Assembly: GCF_026013905.1 (NCBI RefSeq)
Contig: NZ_CP110257.1
Span: forward strand, 3,271,501 to 3,335,500
DNA from: Schlegelella aquatica
Lineage (GTDB): Bacteria; Pseudomonadota; Gammaproteobacteria; Burkholderiales; Burkholderiaceae_C
Length of the DNA: 64,000 nucleotides
Direction of reading: 5' to 3'
Shown: positions 56,164 through 64,000 of the stretch, in pieces
Layout of the letters: each line of letters starts with the position of its first letter
Numbering within the stretch: the stretch's first letter is position 1
The notes under the pieces: generated by a model
Told to the model about the DNA's origin: nothing
The model's database searches: none
Seen by the model: only the letters and a program-made list of their open reading frames with translations
Made by a program: the position numbers and the translations under genes

Positions 56164-57693
56164 ATGAACGAGACCGTGCGCGAACGCGCGACCCAGCCGC
56201 TGCCCAGCCCGTCGGACTGGACGTTCGAGCTGATCGAGACGTACCACGACGCCATCGCCGAGGTGGCGCGCGAGTACAAACTCGACACCTACCCGAACCA
56301 GCTGGAGATCATCACCGCCGAGCAGATGATGGATGCCTACGCGTCGGTCGGCATGCCGGTCATCTACCGGCACTGGTCGTACGGCAAGCAGTTCATCGCC
56401 ACCGAGAAGAGCTACCGCCGCGGCCACATGGGCCTGGCCTACGAGATCGTCATCAACTCCGACCCCTGCATCGCCTACCTCATGGAAGAGAACACCATGG
56501 CGATGCAGGCGCTGGTGATCGCCCACGCGGCCTACGGCCACAACAGCTTCTTCAAGGGCAACTACCTGTTCCGCATGTGGACCGACGCGTCGTCGATCAT
56601 CGACTACCTGGTCTACGCGAAGAACTACATCGCCGAGTGCGAGGAGCGCCACGGCGTCGATGCAGTGGAGGACGTGCTCGACTCCTGCCATGCCCTCATG
56701 AACTACGGGGTGGACCGCTACCGGCGTCCGCAGAAGCTCTCGCTCGCCAAGGAACAGGCGCGCCGGGCCGAGCGCGAGGCCTACCTGCAGCAGCAGGTCA
56801 ACGACCTGTGGCGCACCGTCCCCCGGCGCACCGACAAATCCGGCGAGGAGGAGGAAGCCGCCAAGCGCTTTCCGCCCGAGCCGCAGGAGAACCTGCTTTA
56901 CTTCATCGAGAAGAACGCGCCGCTGCTGGAGCCCTGGCAGCGCGAGATCGTGCGCATCGTGCGCAAGGTGGCGCAGTACTTCTATCCGCAGCGCCAGACG
57001 CAGGTCATGAACGAGGGCTGGGCGACCTTCTGGCACTACACCTTGCTCAACACGCTCTACGACCGCGGGCTGCTGGCCGACGGCTTCATGCTGGAGTGCC
57101 TGAAGTCGCACACCAACGTGATCTTCCAGCCGCCCGTGGGGCACCCGGCCTACAGCGGCATCAACCCGTATGCGCTGGGGTTCGCGATGTTCTCCGACAT
57201 CAAGCGCATCTGCGAGAGCCCCACCGAGGAAGACCGCCGCTGGTTCCCCGAGATCGCGGGCAGCGACTGGCTCACCACGCTCGACTATGCGATGCGCAAC
57301 TTCAAGGACGAGAGCTTCATCGGCCAGTTCCTGAGCCCGAAGCTGATGCGCGATTTCCGCTTCTTCGCGATCCGCGACGACGAGGACGAGCCGGAGCTCG
57401 AAGTCTCCGCCATCCATGACGACAGCGGCTACCGGCACCTGCGCGAATCGCTGTCCAAGCAGTACGACCTCAACCATCGCGAGCCGAACATCCAGGTCTG
57501 GAGCGTCAATCTGCGCGGCGATCGCTCGCTCACGCTGCGTCACACCCAGCACAACGACCGCCCGCTCAACGACGACGCACAGGAAGTGCTCAAGCACGTG
57601 GCGCGGCTGTGGGGCTTCGACGTGCACCTGGAAAGCGTCGACGGCCGCGGCCGCACGCAGCGGCGCTGGACGGCGCACGCGCCCCGGCAGTAG
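56164..57693 (+). CDS. spoVR: SpoVR family protein (YcgB)
   Basis: The 509-residue protein has EITTxxQMMDAY-like EIITAEQMMDAYASVGMPV, YRHWSYGKQFIATEKSYRRG, IVINSDPCIAYLMEENTM, QTQVMNEGWATFWHYTLLN and the SGINPYALGFAMF block. In Bacillus SpoVR affects the spore cortex. In Gram-negatives it accompanies prkA-yeaH in a stationary-phase set. It is separated from yeaH by 28 bases. No truncation is seen. Confidence 0.95.
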   Translation: MNETVRERATQPLPSPSDWTFELIETYHDAIAEVAREYKLDTYPNQLEIITAEQMMDAYASVGMPVIYRHWSYGKQFIATEKSYRRGHMGLAYEIVINSDPCIAYLMEENTMAMQALVIAHAAYGHNSFFKGNYLFRMWTDASSIIDYLVYAKNYIAECEERHGVDAVEDVLDSCHALMNYGVDRYRRPQKLSLAKEQARRAEREAYLQQQVNDLWRTVPRRTDKSGEEEEAAKRFPPEPQENLLYFIEKNAPLLEPWQREIVRIVRKVAQYFYPQRQTQVMNEGWATFWHYTLLNTLYDRGLLADGFMLECLKSHTNVIFQPPVGHPAYSGINPYALGFAMFSDIKRICESPTEEDRRWFPEIAGSDWLTTLDYAMRNFKDESFIGQFLSPKLMRDFRFFAIRDDEDEPELEVSAIHDDSGYRHLRESLSKQYDLNHREPNIQVWSVNLRGDRSLTLRHTQHNDRPLNDDAQEVLKHVARLWGFDVHLESVDGRGRTQRRWTAHAPRQ

Positions 57694-57725
57694 TGACGCG
57701 GCCCTGATGCCCGCCGCACAGCGGC

Positions 57726-58505
57726 TCAGCGCGCCGCGAAGTCGGCGAGGTAGCGCAGCCCCCTCACCGCGCGGCTGCCGTACCAGCTCACCATCTCGGC
57801 ATCGATCAGCCGCACACGGGCCGTGCTGCCCAGCGCCTGCAGGCGCGCACTCACCTCGGCCACGTGCGCCTCGGTGAAGCGATAGGGCTCGCTGCCGAGC
57901 AGCACCTCGTCCACTTGGCTCACCAGCCGCTCGTCGAACTCGAACGCCGGGTAGCGGGCCGCACCGCTCGGGCCACCCTCGACCGCCGGCCAGGTGTGCC
58001 AGCCGACGAGCGCGAGCATGCGCGAGATGTAGGTGTCGCGCGCGACCGTCATCCACGGATCGCGCCAGATCGCATAGAGCACCCGCCGCTCGGGCCAGCG
58101 CTGCGCCTCCAGCCGGTCGAGCTCGCGGTGCAGCGCCTCGCTCCACGCGGCCGCCCGCGCGCGCACCTGCCCCCAGGCGCCGAAGACCTCCGCCATCTGG
58201 GCATACAGCGCGAGGTTGTCGCGCGGATCGCAGGGATGCGTCACCACCACTTCGGGCACGAAGCGCCGCAGCGCCTCGACCGTCTCGCGGGTGTTCTCGT
58301 CCACGTTGACGACGACGTGCGTGGGCGCGAGTCGCTCCAGCTTCTCGAGCTGCACGTCCTTGGTGCCGCCGACCTTCGGGATGGTGCACACCACCTCGCG
58401 GGGATGGATGCAAAAGCCCGTGCGCGCGACGATCCAAGGCGTCAGACCGAGATCCACCAGCAACTCGGTGATCGAAGGCACGAGGCTGGCGATACGCGGC
58501 GTCAT
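57726..58505 (-). CDS. BtuF-like helical-backbone metal/cobalamin-binding protein
   Basis: The 259-residue protein has the fold pattern of BtuF/FhuD binding proteins: RIASLVPSITELLVDLGL, VGGTKDVQLEKLERLAPTHVVV, VLYAIWRDPWMTVARDTYIS and EVLLGSEPYRFTEAHV. No signal peptide is visible, so it would be cytoplasmic, unlike BtuF. Similar cytosolic members are widespread and of unknown ligand. It is convergent with spoVR. Confidence 0.82.
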   Translation of the reverse strand: MTPRIASLVPSITELLVDLGLTPWIVARTGFCIHPREVVCTIPKVGGTKDVQLEKLERLAPTHVVVNVDENTRETVEALRRFVPEVVVTHPCDPRDNLALYAQMAEVFGAWGQVRARAAAWSEALHRELDRLEAQRWPERRVLYAIWRDPWMTVARDTYISRMLALVGWHTWPAVEGGPSGAARYPAFEFDERLVSQVDEVLLGSEPYRFTEAHVAEVSARLQALGSTARVRLIDAEMVSWYGSRAVRGLRYLADFAAR

Positions 58506-58551
58506 GTCAGCCTCCTCGATCCGGCCTCGCCACCCCGTACGCCCGACAGCT

Positions 58552-59754
58552 TCACGCCCGCGCGCCGCACGCCGCGCAGAAGCGGTCGCCTCGCGCCATC
58601 GGCGCGCCGCAGGCCCGGCAGTCCTGCCGGGCGGGCTCGTCCAGCGGCAGCAGCACGTCCACCGCCCTGCCGGGCGTCGGGGCCTGCGCCGGGGCCCTGG
58701 CCATCATGATGGTCGTCTCGAGCTGCGGCTCGGGCCCCGTCAGAATCCCGTCGCCGGCCGCGCGGCCGGCGGCGGCGCCCGCCGGCGAGCGAACCGGTGC
58801 GCCGCGCTCCGAGGGCTCGCTGCGGGGGCCGAGCCCGGGCACTTCCGGCTCCCGCCCCTCCTGCGAGAGATACACCGCGCACGCGCCTCGCAGGTAGACG
58901 AGGCTGGGCAGCACCAGACTGAGCACGAAGACCACGCCCCCGCCCACCAGGCCCGCGAGCGCGTGCGGCTGCCCCCGCAGGTCCACCCCGGCGCTGGCGA
59001 GGCTGCGCACCCCGTAGCCGAACAAGCCGGCCATCCACTGCGCGAGCGGCACCTCCGCGCCGAGGATCAGCCGGGACATCGCGGCCAGCGTCTGTCCTCC
59101 GGCCGCGATGACGAACACCACCACGGCCGCCACGAAACTCGCCAGCACGCCGACCCCGAGCATCAGCAGCAGCACTTCGAGCAGGCGGTGCCGCACGAGG
59201 CCGTACAGGCGCTGCAGCACGGACAGCGTCTCGACGCCGTCCCACACCGCCGGCGCGGCGAGCGGCACGATGACGGCCGGCAGCGCCAGCCAGGCCAGCC
59301 CAGACACCACGACCCCCGCCGGCAGCACCACGGTGTACATCAACGGGCCGAGCCAGGGCGTGCGGCACATCACCAGCACCAGGGCGAGCAACCCCAGCCC
59401 CGCCGCATAGGTGACGGCGACCAGCGCCATGACGCCGAGCAGGCGATGGGCCGTGCGCAACGACTGCCGCAGCGCCGCGGCCGCCGTGCGTCGCGGGGCC
59501 CCGCGGGCGTCGTCCATCAGCAAGATGCCGGCCGCGTTGCCGCCATAGAAGGCCACCGCGAGCATGGCGGCCCCATAGCCCCACGCGAATCCCCATCGTT
59601 CTGCGGCCACCGACTGCTGGACCATCGCCAGCAGCAGGCCCGCCGCGGCATAGGTGGCCGAGAGCATGCCCAAGGCCGGGCCATCACGAACCGCTCGCAA
59701 GCTGGCCCACAGCCCGCGCAAGGCTTCCTTCGGCAAGTGTCGGCTCACCGGCAT
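58552..59754 (-). CDS. Multi-pass membrane protein with C-terminal zinc ribbon
   Basis: The 400-residue protein has about six membrane helices between residues 25 and 310 (for example GMLSATYAAAGLLLAMVQQS, LLGVMALVAVTYAAGLGLLA, EVLLLMLGVGVLASFVAAVV). A low-complexity cytoplasmic stretch and a terminal double knuckle CRACGAPMARGDRFCAACGA follow. The function is unknown. The neighbouring gene on the same strand also encodes a zinc ribbon next to a membrane helix, so the two probably work together. Confidence 0.8.
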   Translation of the reverse strand: MPVSRHLPKEALRGLWASLRAVRDGPALGMLSATYAAAGLLLAMVQQSVAAERWGFAWGYGAAMLAVAFYGGNAAGILLMDDARGAPRRTAAAALRQSLRTAHRLLGVMALVAVTYAAGLGLLALVLVMCRTPWLGPLMYTVVLPAGVVVSGLAWLALPAVIVPLAAPAVWDGVETLSVLQRLYGLVRHRLLEVLLLMLGVGVLASFVAAVVVFVIAAGGQTLAAMSRLILGAEVPLAQWMAGLFGYGVRSLASAGVDLRGQPHALAGLVGGGVVFVLSLVLPSLVYLRGACAVYLSQEGREPEVPGLGPRSEPSERGAPVRSPAGAAAGRAAGDGILTGPEPQLETTIMMARAPAQAPTPGRAVDVLLPLDEPARQDCRACGAPMARGDRFCAACGARA

Positions 59755-59867
59755 CTGTCTGGTCCTCCCTGTGGCGTTTCGCGCGGCCCGGGGCCGCTCC
59801 ACCCCGCATCTTGCCTCGTCACGAGGCGGTGGACCGGCCGCCTGCGGGACGACGCCGCGGCGCTGGG

Positions 59868-61013
59868 CTAGCGGAACATGGCCTCGCGCTCCTCGCGCTG
59901 GCGTTCCTTCTCCAAGAAGTCGACGCACTTCGGATGCTGTGCGTACGCGGGTTTCGAGCATTCCTGCTTGAGGCAGACGATCGCCATGAGGAAGTTCTTG
60001 CCGGCGCACGGTTCCGCCGCTGCGGCCGCGCTCGTGCGCGAGCCGTCGGCCGCAGCCGGCGGCCGTGCAGGGCCGGCGCCCTCGTCGCGCGCCGCCGTCG
60101 AGCGCGAGGGCTCGCCCCGGACGTCGCTGCGAGGCTTGGCCTCGGCAGCGGGAGCGGGCTTGGACGGCGCCTTCGCCGCCACCTTGGGGGCCGGCTTCGG
60201 GTCGGCTGGCGCGGCCGGCTTCGGCCCTGCCGGCCCCCGGGCCCCGGCCTGGCGTGGCGGCGCGGCACCCGGTGTTGCGGCGCCATCGCCCGCACCCACG
60301 CCGCGCGCCGCGCCGGCTGGCGAGGGGGCCTCGGCCACGCCCGCCGGGCCCGCCGCCGCGCCCGAGGCGGCGACGGGCACCGCCACGGGTGCCGCGGCCG
60401 TGGAGGACGGGCCCTGCGCGCCCGCCGCCACGGGCGGGGCCTCGGCACCCGACGAAGCGGGCACCGGGGCCAGCGAAGCCGAGGCGGCGGCGCTGCCGGC
60501 AGCCACCGCAGGCAGGCGGGTCGTGCGGCCGAACCACAGGGCGGCCGCCCCCAGGCACACGAGGGCTGCGATCACCAGCGCCCAACGCCCGCCGCCGCCG
60601 CTGCCCGCGGGCAGGGGCTCGCGCGAGGCCCAGACGGGCTCGGGGAGGTCCCCATCCGCTTCGGGCTGCGCCAGCCGCGCGGCCGGCGAGGTGCCGAAGC
60701 CCGCGGCCAGCGGTGCCGGCGCGGCGAGCGGGGCCGCCCCCGCAGGGGCAAGCGCAGGTACAGGTGCGGGTGCCGGTGCGGGCACAGGTGCAGGGGCAGG
60801 CGGCGCCTCGGTGGGGTCGAAATCGATGGTCCGTGGGCCGGGCCGCGCCTCGTCCAGGGCGGCCGGCACGGTGTCGGCCAGCGCGCTGGGCGGCAGTTCG
60901 TCGGCGGGCGCAGCAGCCGCGGCGCTGCCACGAGCCAGCGCAAAGCCGCAGCTGCGGCAGAACTTCGCTTCCTCCCGGTTCTCCGCCCCGCATTCGAGGC
61001 AAGACACGCTCAT
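59868..61013 (-). CDS. Zinc-ribbon, single-pass membrane protein with Ala/Pro-rich region
   Basis: The 381-residue protein has an N-terminal zinc ribbon CLECGAENREEAKFCRSCGF (residues 5-24), a Pro/Ala-rich spacer, one membrane helix (WALVIAALVCLGAAALWF, about 143-160), a long Ala/Pro/Gly region and a conserved-looking C-terminus with four Cys (EPCAGKNFLMAIVCLKQECS). The low-complexity centre may be a periplasmic linker. It lies 113 bases upstream of the six-helix zinc-ribbon gene. The function is unknown. Confidence 0.78.
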   Translation of the reverse strand: MSVSCLECGAENREEAKFCRSCGFALARGSAAAAAPADELPPSALADTVPAALDEARPGPRTIDFDPTEAPPAPAPVPAPAPAPVPALAPAGAAPLAAPAPLAAGFGTSPAARLAQPEADGDLPEPVWASREPLPAGSGGGGRWALVIAALVCLGAAALWFGRTTRLPAVAAGSAAASASLAPVPASSGAEAPPVAAGAQGPSSTAAAPVAVPVAASGAAAGPAGVAEAPSPAGAARGVGAGDGAATPGAAPPRQAGARGPAGPKPAAPADPKPAPKVAAKAPSKPAPAAEAKPRSDVRGEPSRSTAARDEGAGPARPPAAADGSRTSAAAAAEPCAGKNFLMAIVCLKQECSKPAYAQHPKCVDFLEKERQREEREAMFR

Positions 61014-61274
61014 CACTGCTCCTCTCAGGGAAAAGTCGGGCCGCGACAGCCCGGCCCGCGGCCCGTCGGCATCATACGGCCGCCCTGCGCGGCGTCGGTT
61101 CGCGCAAGGCGGAAAGACGCCCCCCGCAATTTCCCCCACGAACAACACTTTTTCACATCGAAGCCTTCCTTTCCTGGCAGACAGCCCCATAATGGTTCTT
61201 GGAAGCGGCGCCTGGTTGAGTTGTTCGATGGGTAGAAGCTCCAAGTCTGTTTTGTGTTTGAAAGGGGCTCTCTC

Positions 61275-61679
61275 ATGGGCAACAAGCTATACGTCGGCAA
61301 CCTCGCCTATTCCGTGCGTGACGAAGAACTCGGCAGCGCGTTTTCTCAGTTCGGCACCGTCACGTCCGCCAAGGTCATGATGGACCGCGACACCGGCCGC
61401 TCCAAAGGCTTCGGCTTCGTCGAAATGGGCTCGGACGCCGAGGCCCAATCCGCCATCAACGGCATGAACGGCCAGTCGCTCGCCGGCCGCGCGATCGTCG
61501 TGAACGAAGCGCGCCCGCGTGAAGATCGTCCGGGCGGCGGTGCCGGCGGTGGCTTCCGCGGCGCCTACGGCAACGGCGGCGGTCGCGGCGGGTTCGGGGG
61601 TGGCGGTGGCGGCGGCCGCGGTGGCTTCGGCGGCGGTGGCGGCCGGGGCGGCTTCGGTGGCGGCCGCGGCGGCTACTGA
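61275..61679 (+). CDS. Glycine-rich RRM RNA-binding protein
   Basis: The 134-residue protein has one RNA-recognition motif: RNP2 LYVGNLAYSV (residues 5-14) and RNP1 KGFGFVEM (44-51). An Arg/Gly-rich tail follows (about 88-134, repeats of GGRGGFGGG). Such proteins are RNA chaperones, often cold-inducible, and are common in betaproteobacteria and cyanobacteria. ATG 61275 is chosen at MGNKLYVGN. A Shine-Dalgarno AAAGGGG lies upstream. A terminator follows at 61722. Confidence 0.93.
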   Translation: MGNKLYVGNLAYSVRDEELGSAFSQFGTVTSAKVMMDRDTGRSKGFGFVEMGSDAEAQSAINGMNGQSLAGRAIVVNEARPREDRPGGGAGGGFRGAYGNGGGRGGFGGGGGGGRGGFGGGGGRGGFGGGRGGY

Positions 61680-61721
61680 TCCCCCTCACCTCTCGTGTCG
61701 GCCCCACGGGGCCGGCCGGCG

Positions 61722-61753
61722 AAAGCGGCACGGCGCAAGCCCTGCCGCTTTTT
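61722..61753 (+). terminator. Terminator after the RRM gene
   Basis: The stem AAAGCGGCA (61722-61730) / TGCCGCTTT (61743-61751) is followed by a short T run. It lies between convergent genes and may serve both strands. Confidence 0.8.
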
Positions 61754-61759
61754 CATTGC

Positions 61760-62068
61760 TCAGAACTTCTCCGGGCGCAGCACCTGCACCGCGGCGAAGA
61801 ACATCGTCACCGCGTAATTGGGCGCGTACGTGTTGAGCACGTGCTCGGCGATCTGGTCGGCCACCTGCGCCTCGCAGATCACCTTCATCTCGATCGTGCG
61901 GTCGGCCTCCCACTCGCCTTCGCGCACACCCATCGCCCCTTCGCCACGCACGTCGTACACGGTGTAGCCGTGCGCTCCCAGGCGTTTGACGTCGCGCACC
62001 AGCGACTTCTCCAGCGCGGCCTCGGCGATGATCACCAGCAGCTGGCGGGCGTGTTTGGTCAGGGCCAT
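61760..62068 (-). CDS. SbtB-like PII-family regulator
   Basis: The 102-residue protein (MALTKHARQLLVIIAEAALE at the start) has the PII-like ferredoxin fold of SbtB proteins: VRDVKRLGAHGYTVYDVRG and MKVICEAQVADQIAEHVLNT. SbtB binds adenyl nucleotides and gates SbtA. ATG 62068 is chosen for its spacing to AGGAGG. It lies 31 bases downstream of the sbtA-like gene, on the same strand, which strengthens the call. Confidence 0.85.
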   Translation of the reverse strand: MALTKHARQLLVIIAEAALEKSLVRDVKRLGAHGYTVYDVRGEGAMGVREGEWEADRTIEMKVICEAQVADQIAEHVLNTYAPNYAVTMFFAAVQVLRPEKF

Positions 62069-62099
62069 GGTGTGCATGCCTCCTCGATGCGTCGTCGCA

Positions 62100-63032
62100 T
62101 CATTGTGTGAGCCATCGCGCCAACCCGATGTAGAGCGGGATGCCGACGACGATGTTGAACGGGAAGGTGATGCCCAGCGCCGCGGTGATCGACAGCGCCG
62201 CGTTGGCCTCCGGCACCGCCAGGCGCATGGCCGTGGGGGCGGCGATGTAGCTCGCGCTGGCCGCCAGCGTGGCGAACACCGCCACCCCGCCGGTCGACAG
62301 CCCCAGCGCGACGCCGACGCCCGCGCCCAGGACGGCCAGCAGCGGCGGTGCGAGCACGCCCACCGCCACCACCGGCAGGCCGAACCGCCGCACTTCCGAC
62401 AAGCGGCCCCCCGCGACCAAGCCCAGCTCGAGCAGGAACAGCGCCAGCACCCCCTTGAAGGGGTCGATGAACACCGCCTTGATGGGCGCCGTGCCCTCCA
62501 CGCCCGCGATCGCCCCGATGATCAGCCCGCCGAGCAGCAGCAGCACGCTCTTGCCGAACAGCACCTCGTGCAGCAACGCGCCCCAGCGCACCTCCTGCAG
62601 CTTGGCGAGCCGGGCGAGCAGAATCCCCGAGACGATCCCCGGCGCCTCCATCACGGCGACCCACAGCGCCGCATGGCTCTCGTAGGGCAGGCCGGCGCGG
62701 GTCAGCGCCGCCGTGACGACGGCGAACGTGACCACGCTGACCGAGCCGTAGTGCGCGGCCAGCGAGGCGCTGTCGGGCCCGGCGAGCCGCAGCGCGCGCA
62801 GCACCGGGTACAACAGGAACGGGATGGTGAAGCTCAGCAGGATCGCAGCGCCCACCTGGGGTGCGAGCGCGGCCATGGGCTGCTTGGACAGCTCGATGCC
62901 GCCCTTCAGGCCGATGGCCAGCAGCAGGTAGATGGACAAGGTCTCGTACAGCGCCTCGGGCAGGCGCAAGTCCGAGCCGACCACGCGGGCGATCACGCCC
63001 AGCAGGAAAAAGAAGACGACGACGTCCAGCAT
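62100..63032 (-). CDS. sbtA: SbtA-family sodium-dependent bicarbonate transporter
   Basis: This is a 310-residue membrane protein with about ten helices. Family blocks are YETLSIYLLLAIGLKGGIEL, HYGSVSVVTFAVVTAALTRA, MEAPGIVSGILLARLA, FGKSVLLLLGGLIIGAIAG and TLAASASYIAAPTAMRLAVP. SbtA imports bicarbonate with sodium in cyanobacteria. In proteobacteria the substrate is less sure but the SbtB partner is conserved. ATG 63032 begins the first helix. Confidence 0.9.
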   Translation of the reverse strand: MLDVVVFFFLLGVIARVVGSDLRLPEALYETLSIYLLLAIGLKGGIELSKQPMAALAPQVGAAILLSFTIPFLLYPVLRALRLAGPDSASLAAHYGSVSVVTFAVVTAALTRAGLPYESHAALWVAVMEAPGIVSGILLARLAKLQEVRWGALLHEVLFGKSVLLLLGGLIIGAIAGVEGTAPIKAVFIDPFKGVLALFLLELGLVAGGRLSEVRRFGLPVVAVGVLAPPLLAVLGAGVGVALGLSTGGVAVFATLAASASYIAAPTAMRLAVPEANAALSITAALGITFPFNIVVGIPLYIGLARWLTQ

Positions 63033-63092
63033 GGGCCGCGATGCTGCCACAACTGGCTGACGCCCGCCCCCGGAGGGGGGCCGCCCCCCGAC

Positions 63093-64000
63093 TCAGCCCG
63101 GCCGGGTCATCGCCAGCGGGTCGATCCAGCGGTCGTAGTCCTCGGCGCTGACGTAGCCCGAGGCCAGCGCCGCCTCGCGCAGCGTCAGGCCTTCCTTGTG
63201 CGCCTTCTTCGCGATCTGCGCGGCGCGGTCGTAGCCGATGTGCCGGTTGAGCGCCGTCACCAGCATCAGGTTGCGCTCCAGGTGCTCGTCGATCACGGCC
63301 TCGTTCGGCTCGATGCCCTGCGCGCAGTAGCGGTCGAACGCCCCGCACGCATCGGCCAGGAGCTCGATGCTCTCGAGCACGTTGTGCACCATCACCGGCT
63401 TGTACACGTTGAGCTGGAAGTTGCCCTGCGTGCCGGCGAAAGCGACCGCGGCATCGTTGCCGAAGACCTGCACGCACACCATCGTCAGGGCTTCGCACTG
63501 CGTGGGGTTCACCTTGCCCGGCATGATCGACGAGCCGGGTTCGTTCTCGGGGATGCGCAGCTCGCCGATGCCGCAACGCGGCCCGCTGGCCAGCCAGCGC
63601 ACGTCGTTGGCCATCTTCATGAGGCCCCCGGCGAGCGTGCGCAGCGCTGCGGAGCATTGCACCAGCGCATCGTGCGCCGACAGCGCGAAGAACTTGTTCG
63701 GCGCCGAGCGGAACGGGTGGCCGGTCAGCTCGGCCAGGTGCTCGGCCGCGCGCTCGCCGAACTGCGGGTGGGCGTTGAGCCCGGTGCCCACCGCCGTGCC
63801 GCCGATCGCCAGGTCATACAGCCCGGTGAGCGAGGCCTGCACCGCATCCAGCCCGAAGTCGATCTGCGCCACCCAGCTGCCGATCTCCTGCCCCAGTGTG
63901 ATGGGCGTGGCGTCCTGCAGGTGGGTGCGGCCGGTCTTCACGACGTGGTCGTAGGCCTGGGCCTTGGCGTGCAGCGTGTCGCGCAGCGCCAGCACCGCGG
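63093..64000 (-). CDS. fumC: Fumarate hydratase class II, C-terminal part (cut by window edge)
   Basis: The visible 301 C-terminal residues include [18 protein letters not shown], the superfamily signature [19 protein letters not shown] (with the catalytic Ser loop) and [20 protein letters not shown] at the end. It converts fumarate to malate in the TCA cycle. The N-terminus lies beyond 64000. It is 60 bases from the sbtA-like gene on the same strand. Confidence 0.95.
   Translation of the reverse strand, partial: AVLALRDTLHAKAQAYDHVVKTGRTHLQDATPITLGQEIGSWVAQIDFGLDAVQASLTGLYDLAIGGTAVGTGLNAHPQFGERAAEHLAELTGHPFRSAPNKFFALSAHDALVQCSAALRTLAGGLMKMANDVRWLASGPRCGIGELRIPENEPGSSIMPGKVNPTQCEALTMVCVQVFGNDAAVAFAGTQGNFQLNVYKPVMVHNVLESIELLADACGAFDRYCAQGIEPNEAVIDEHLERNLMLVTALNRHIGYDRAAQIAKKAHKEGLTLREAALASGYVSAEDYDRWIDPLAMTRPG

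Noticed and set aside
52770..56288. 1172-residue minus-strand ORF, and similar giant antisense ORFs (48739-52560 plus, 14686-17889 plus, 15365-17830 minus)
   Set aside because: They lie opposite strongly supported genes (prkA/yeaH, vgrG, matB cluster), have compositions typical of shadow frames in GC-rich DNA and contain no family motifs.

Overview
The window is high-GC DNA from a betaproteobacterium, most likely order Burkholderiales. The support is the mnmG-rsmG-parA-parB chromosomal core, a Bug/TctC-type solute receptor, a type I DAHP synthase, the prkA-yeaH-spoVR trio and strongly GC-biased codon use. No tRNA, rRNA or CRISPR array was found.

Positions 1-9560 are an eroded sedentary chromosomal integron. 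Lower-GC cassette genes lie on the minus strand and are separated by at least seven attC sites with core ends and internal hairpins. They read away from the remains of an integron integrase gene on the plus strand at about 8252-9560, which still has a LexA box in front of its start codon. Three IS5-family elements have landed here. One (8263-9422, CTAA duplication) splits intI after its first codons. One (6163-7463, CGTA duplication) splits a reverse-transcriptase gene of the phage-defence (Abi/DRT-like) type. One (1043-2220) sits beside a YbjN-like gene and has no matching target duplication. Other cassettes encode a lipoprotein, small membrane proteins and a zinc-ribbon protein. One cassette carries a 29-base G tract just upstream of its start codon.

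Positions 9679-25226 carry signalling and stress genes: a small membrane protein coupled to an ECF sigma factor, a TSUP transporter, an orphan histidine kinase, a Ser/Thr kinase fused to a UspA domain, a metallophosphoesterase, a malonyl-CoA synthetase/enoyl-CoA hydratase/TctC set, a CBS-pair protein, trehalose synthesis (otsB-otsA) and an MscS channel.

Positions 25633-43276 are the origin-proximal partition region: mnmG and rsmG (each with an internal parS site), lipocalin, tldD, aroG behind an aromatic-codon leader peptide and terminator (a likely attenuator), cobalamin adenosyltransferase, MetY, an FAD oxidase, a LysE exporter, vapBC, parA, a small hydrolase, parB and an HD-GYP protein. 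Dispersed 200-bp repeats and a 79-bp tandem array sit in the intergenic gaps.

Positions 43383-51957 are a type VI secretion VgrG island read leftwards: VgrG, a PoNe-type DNase effector, a PoNi-type immunity protein, then further immunity-like genes and a broken chimeric copy. These share a C-terminal module. Positions 52812-57693 hold prkA-yeaH-spoVR behind a sigma-54 type promoter. The window ends with a BtuF-like protein, two zinc-ribbon membrane proteins, a glycine-rich RNA-binding protein, an SbtA/SbtB bicarbonate transporter pair and the C-terminal part of fumarase C.
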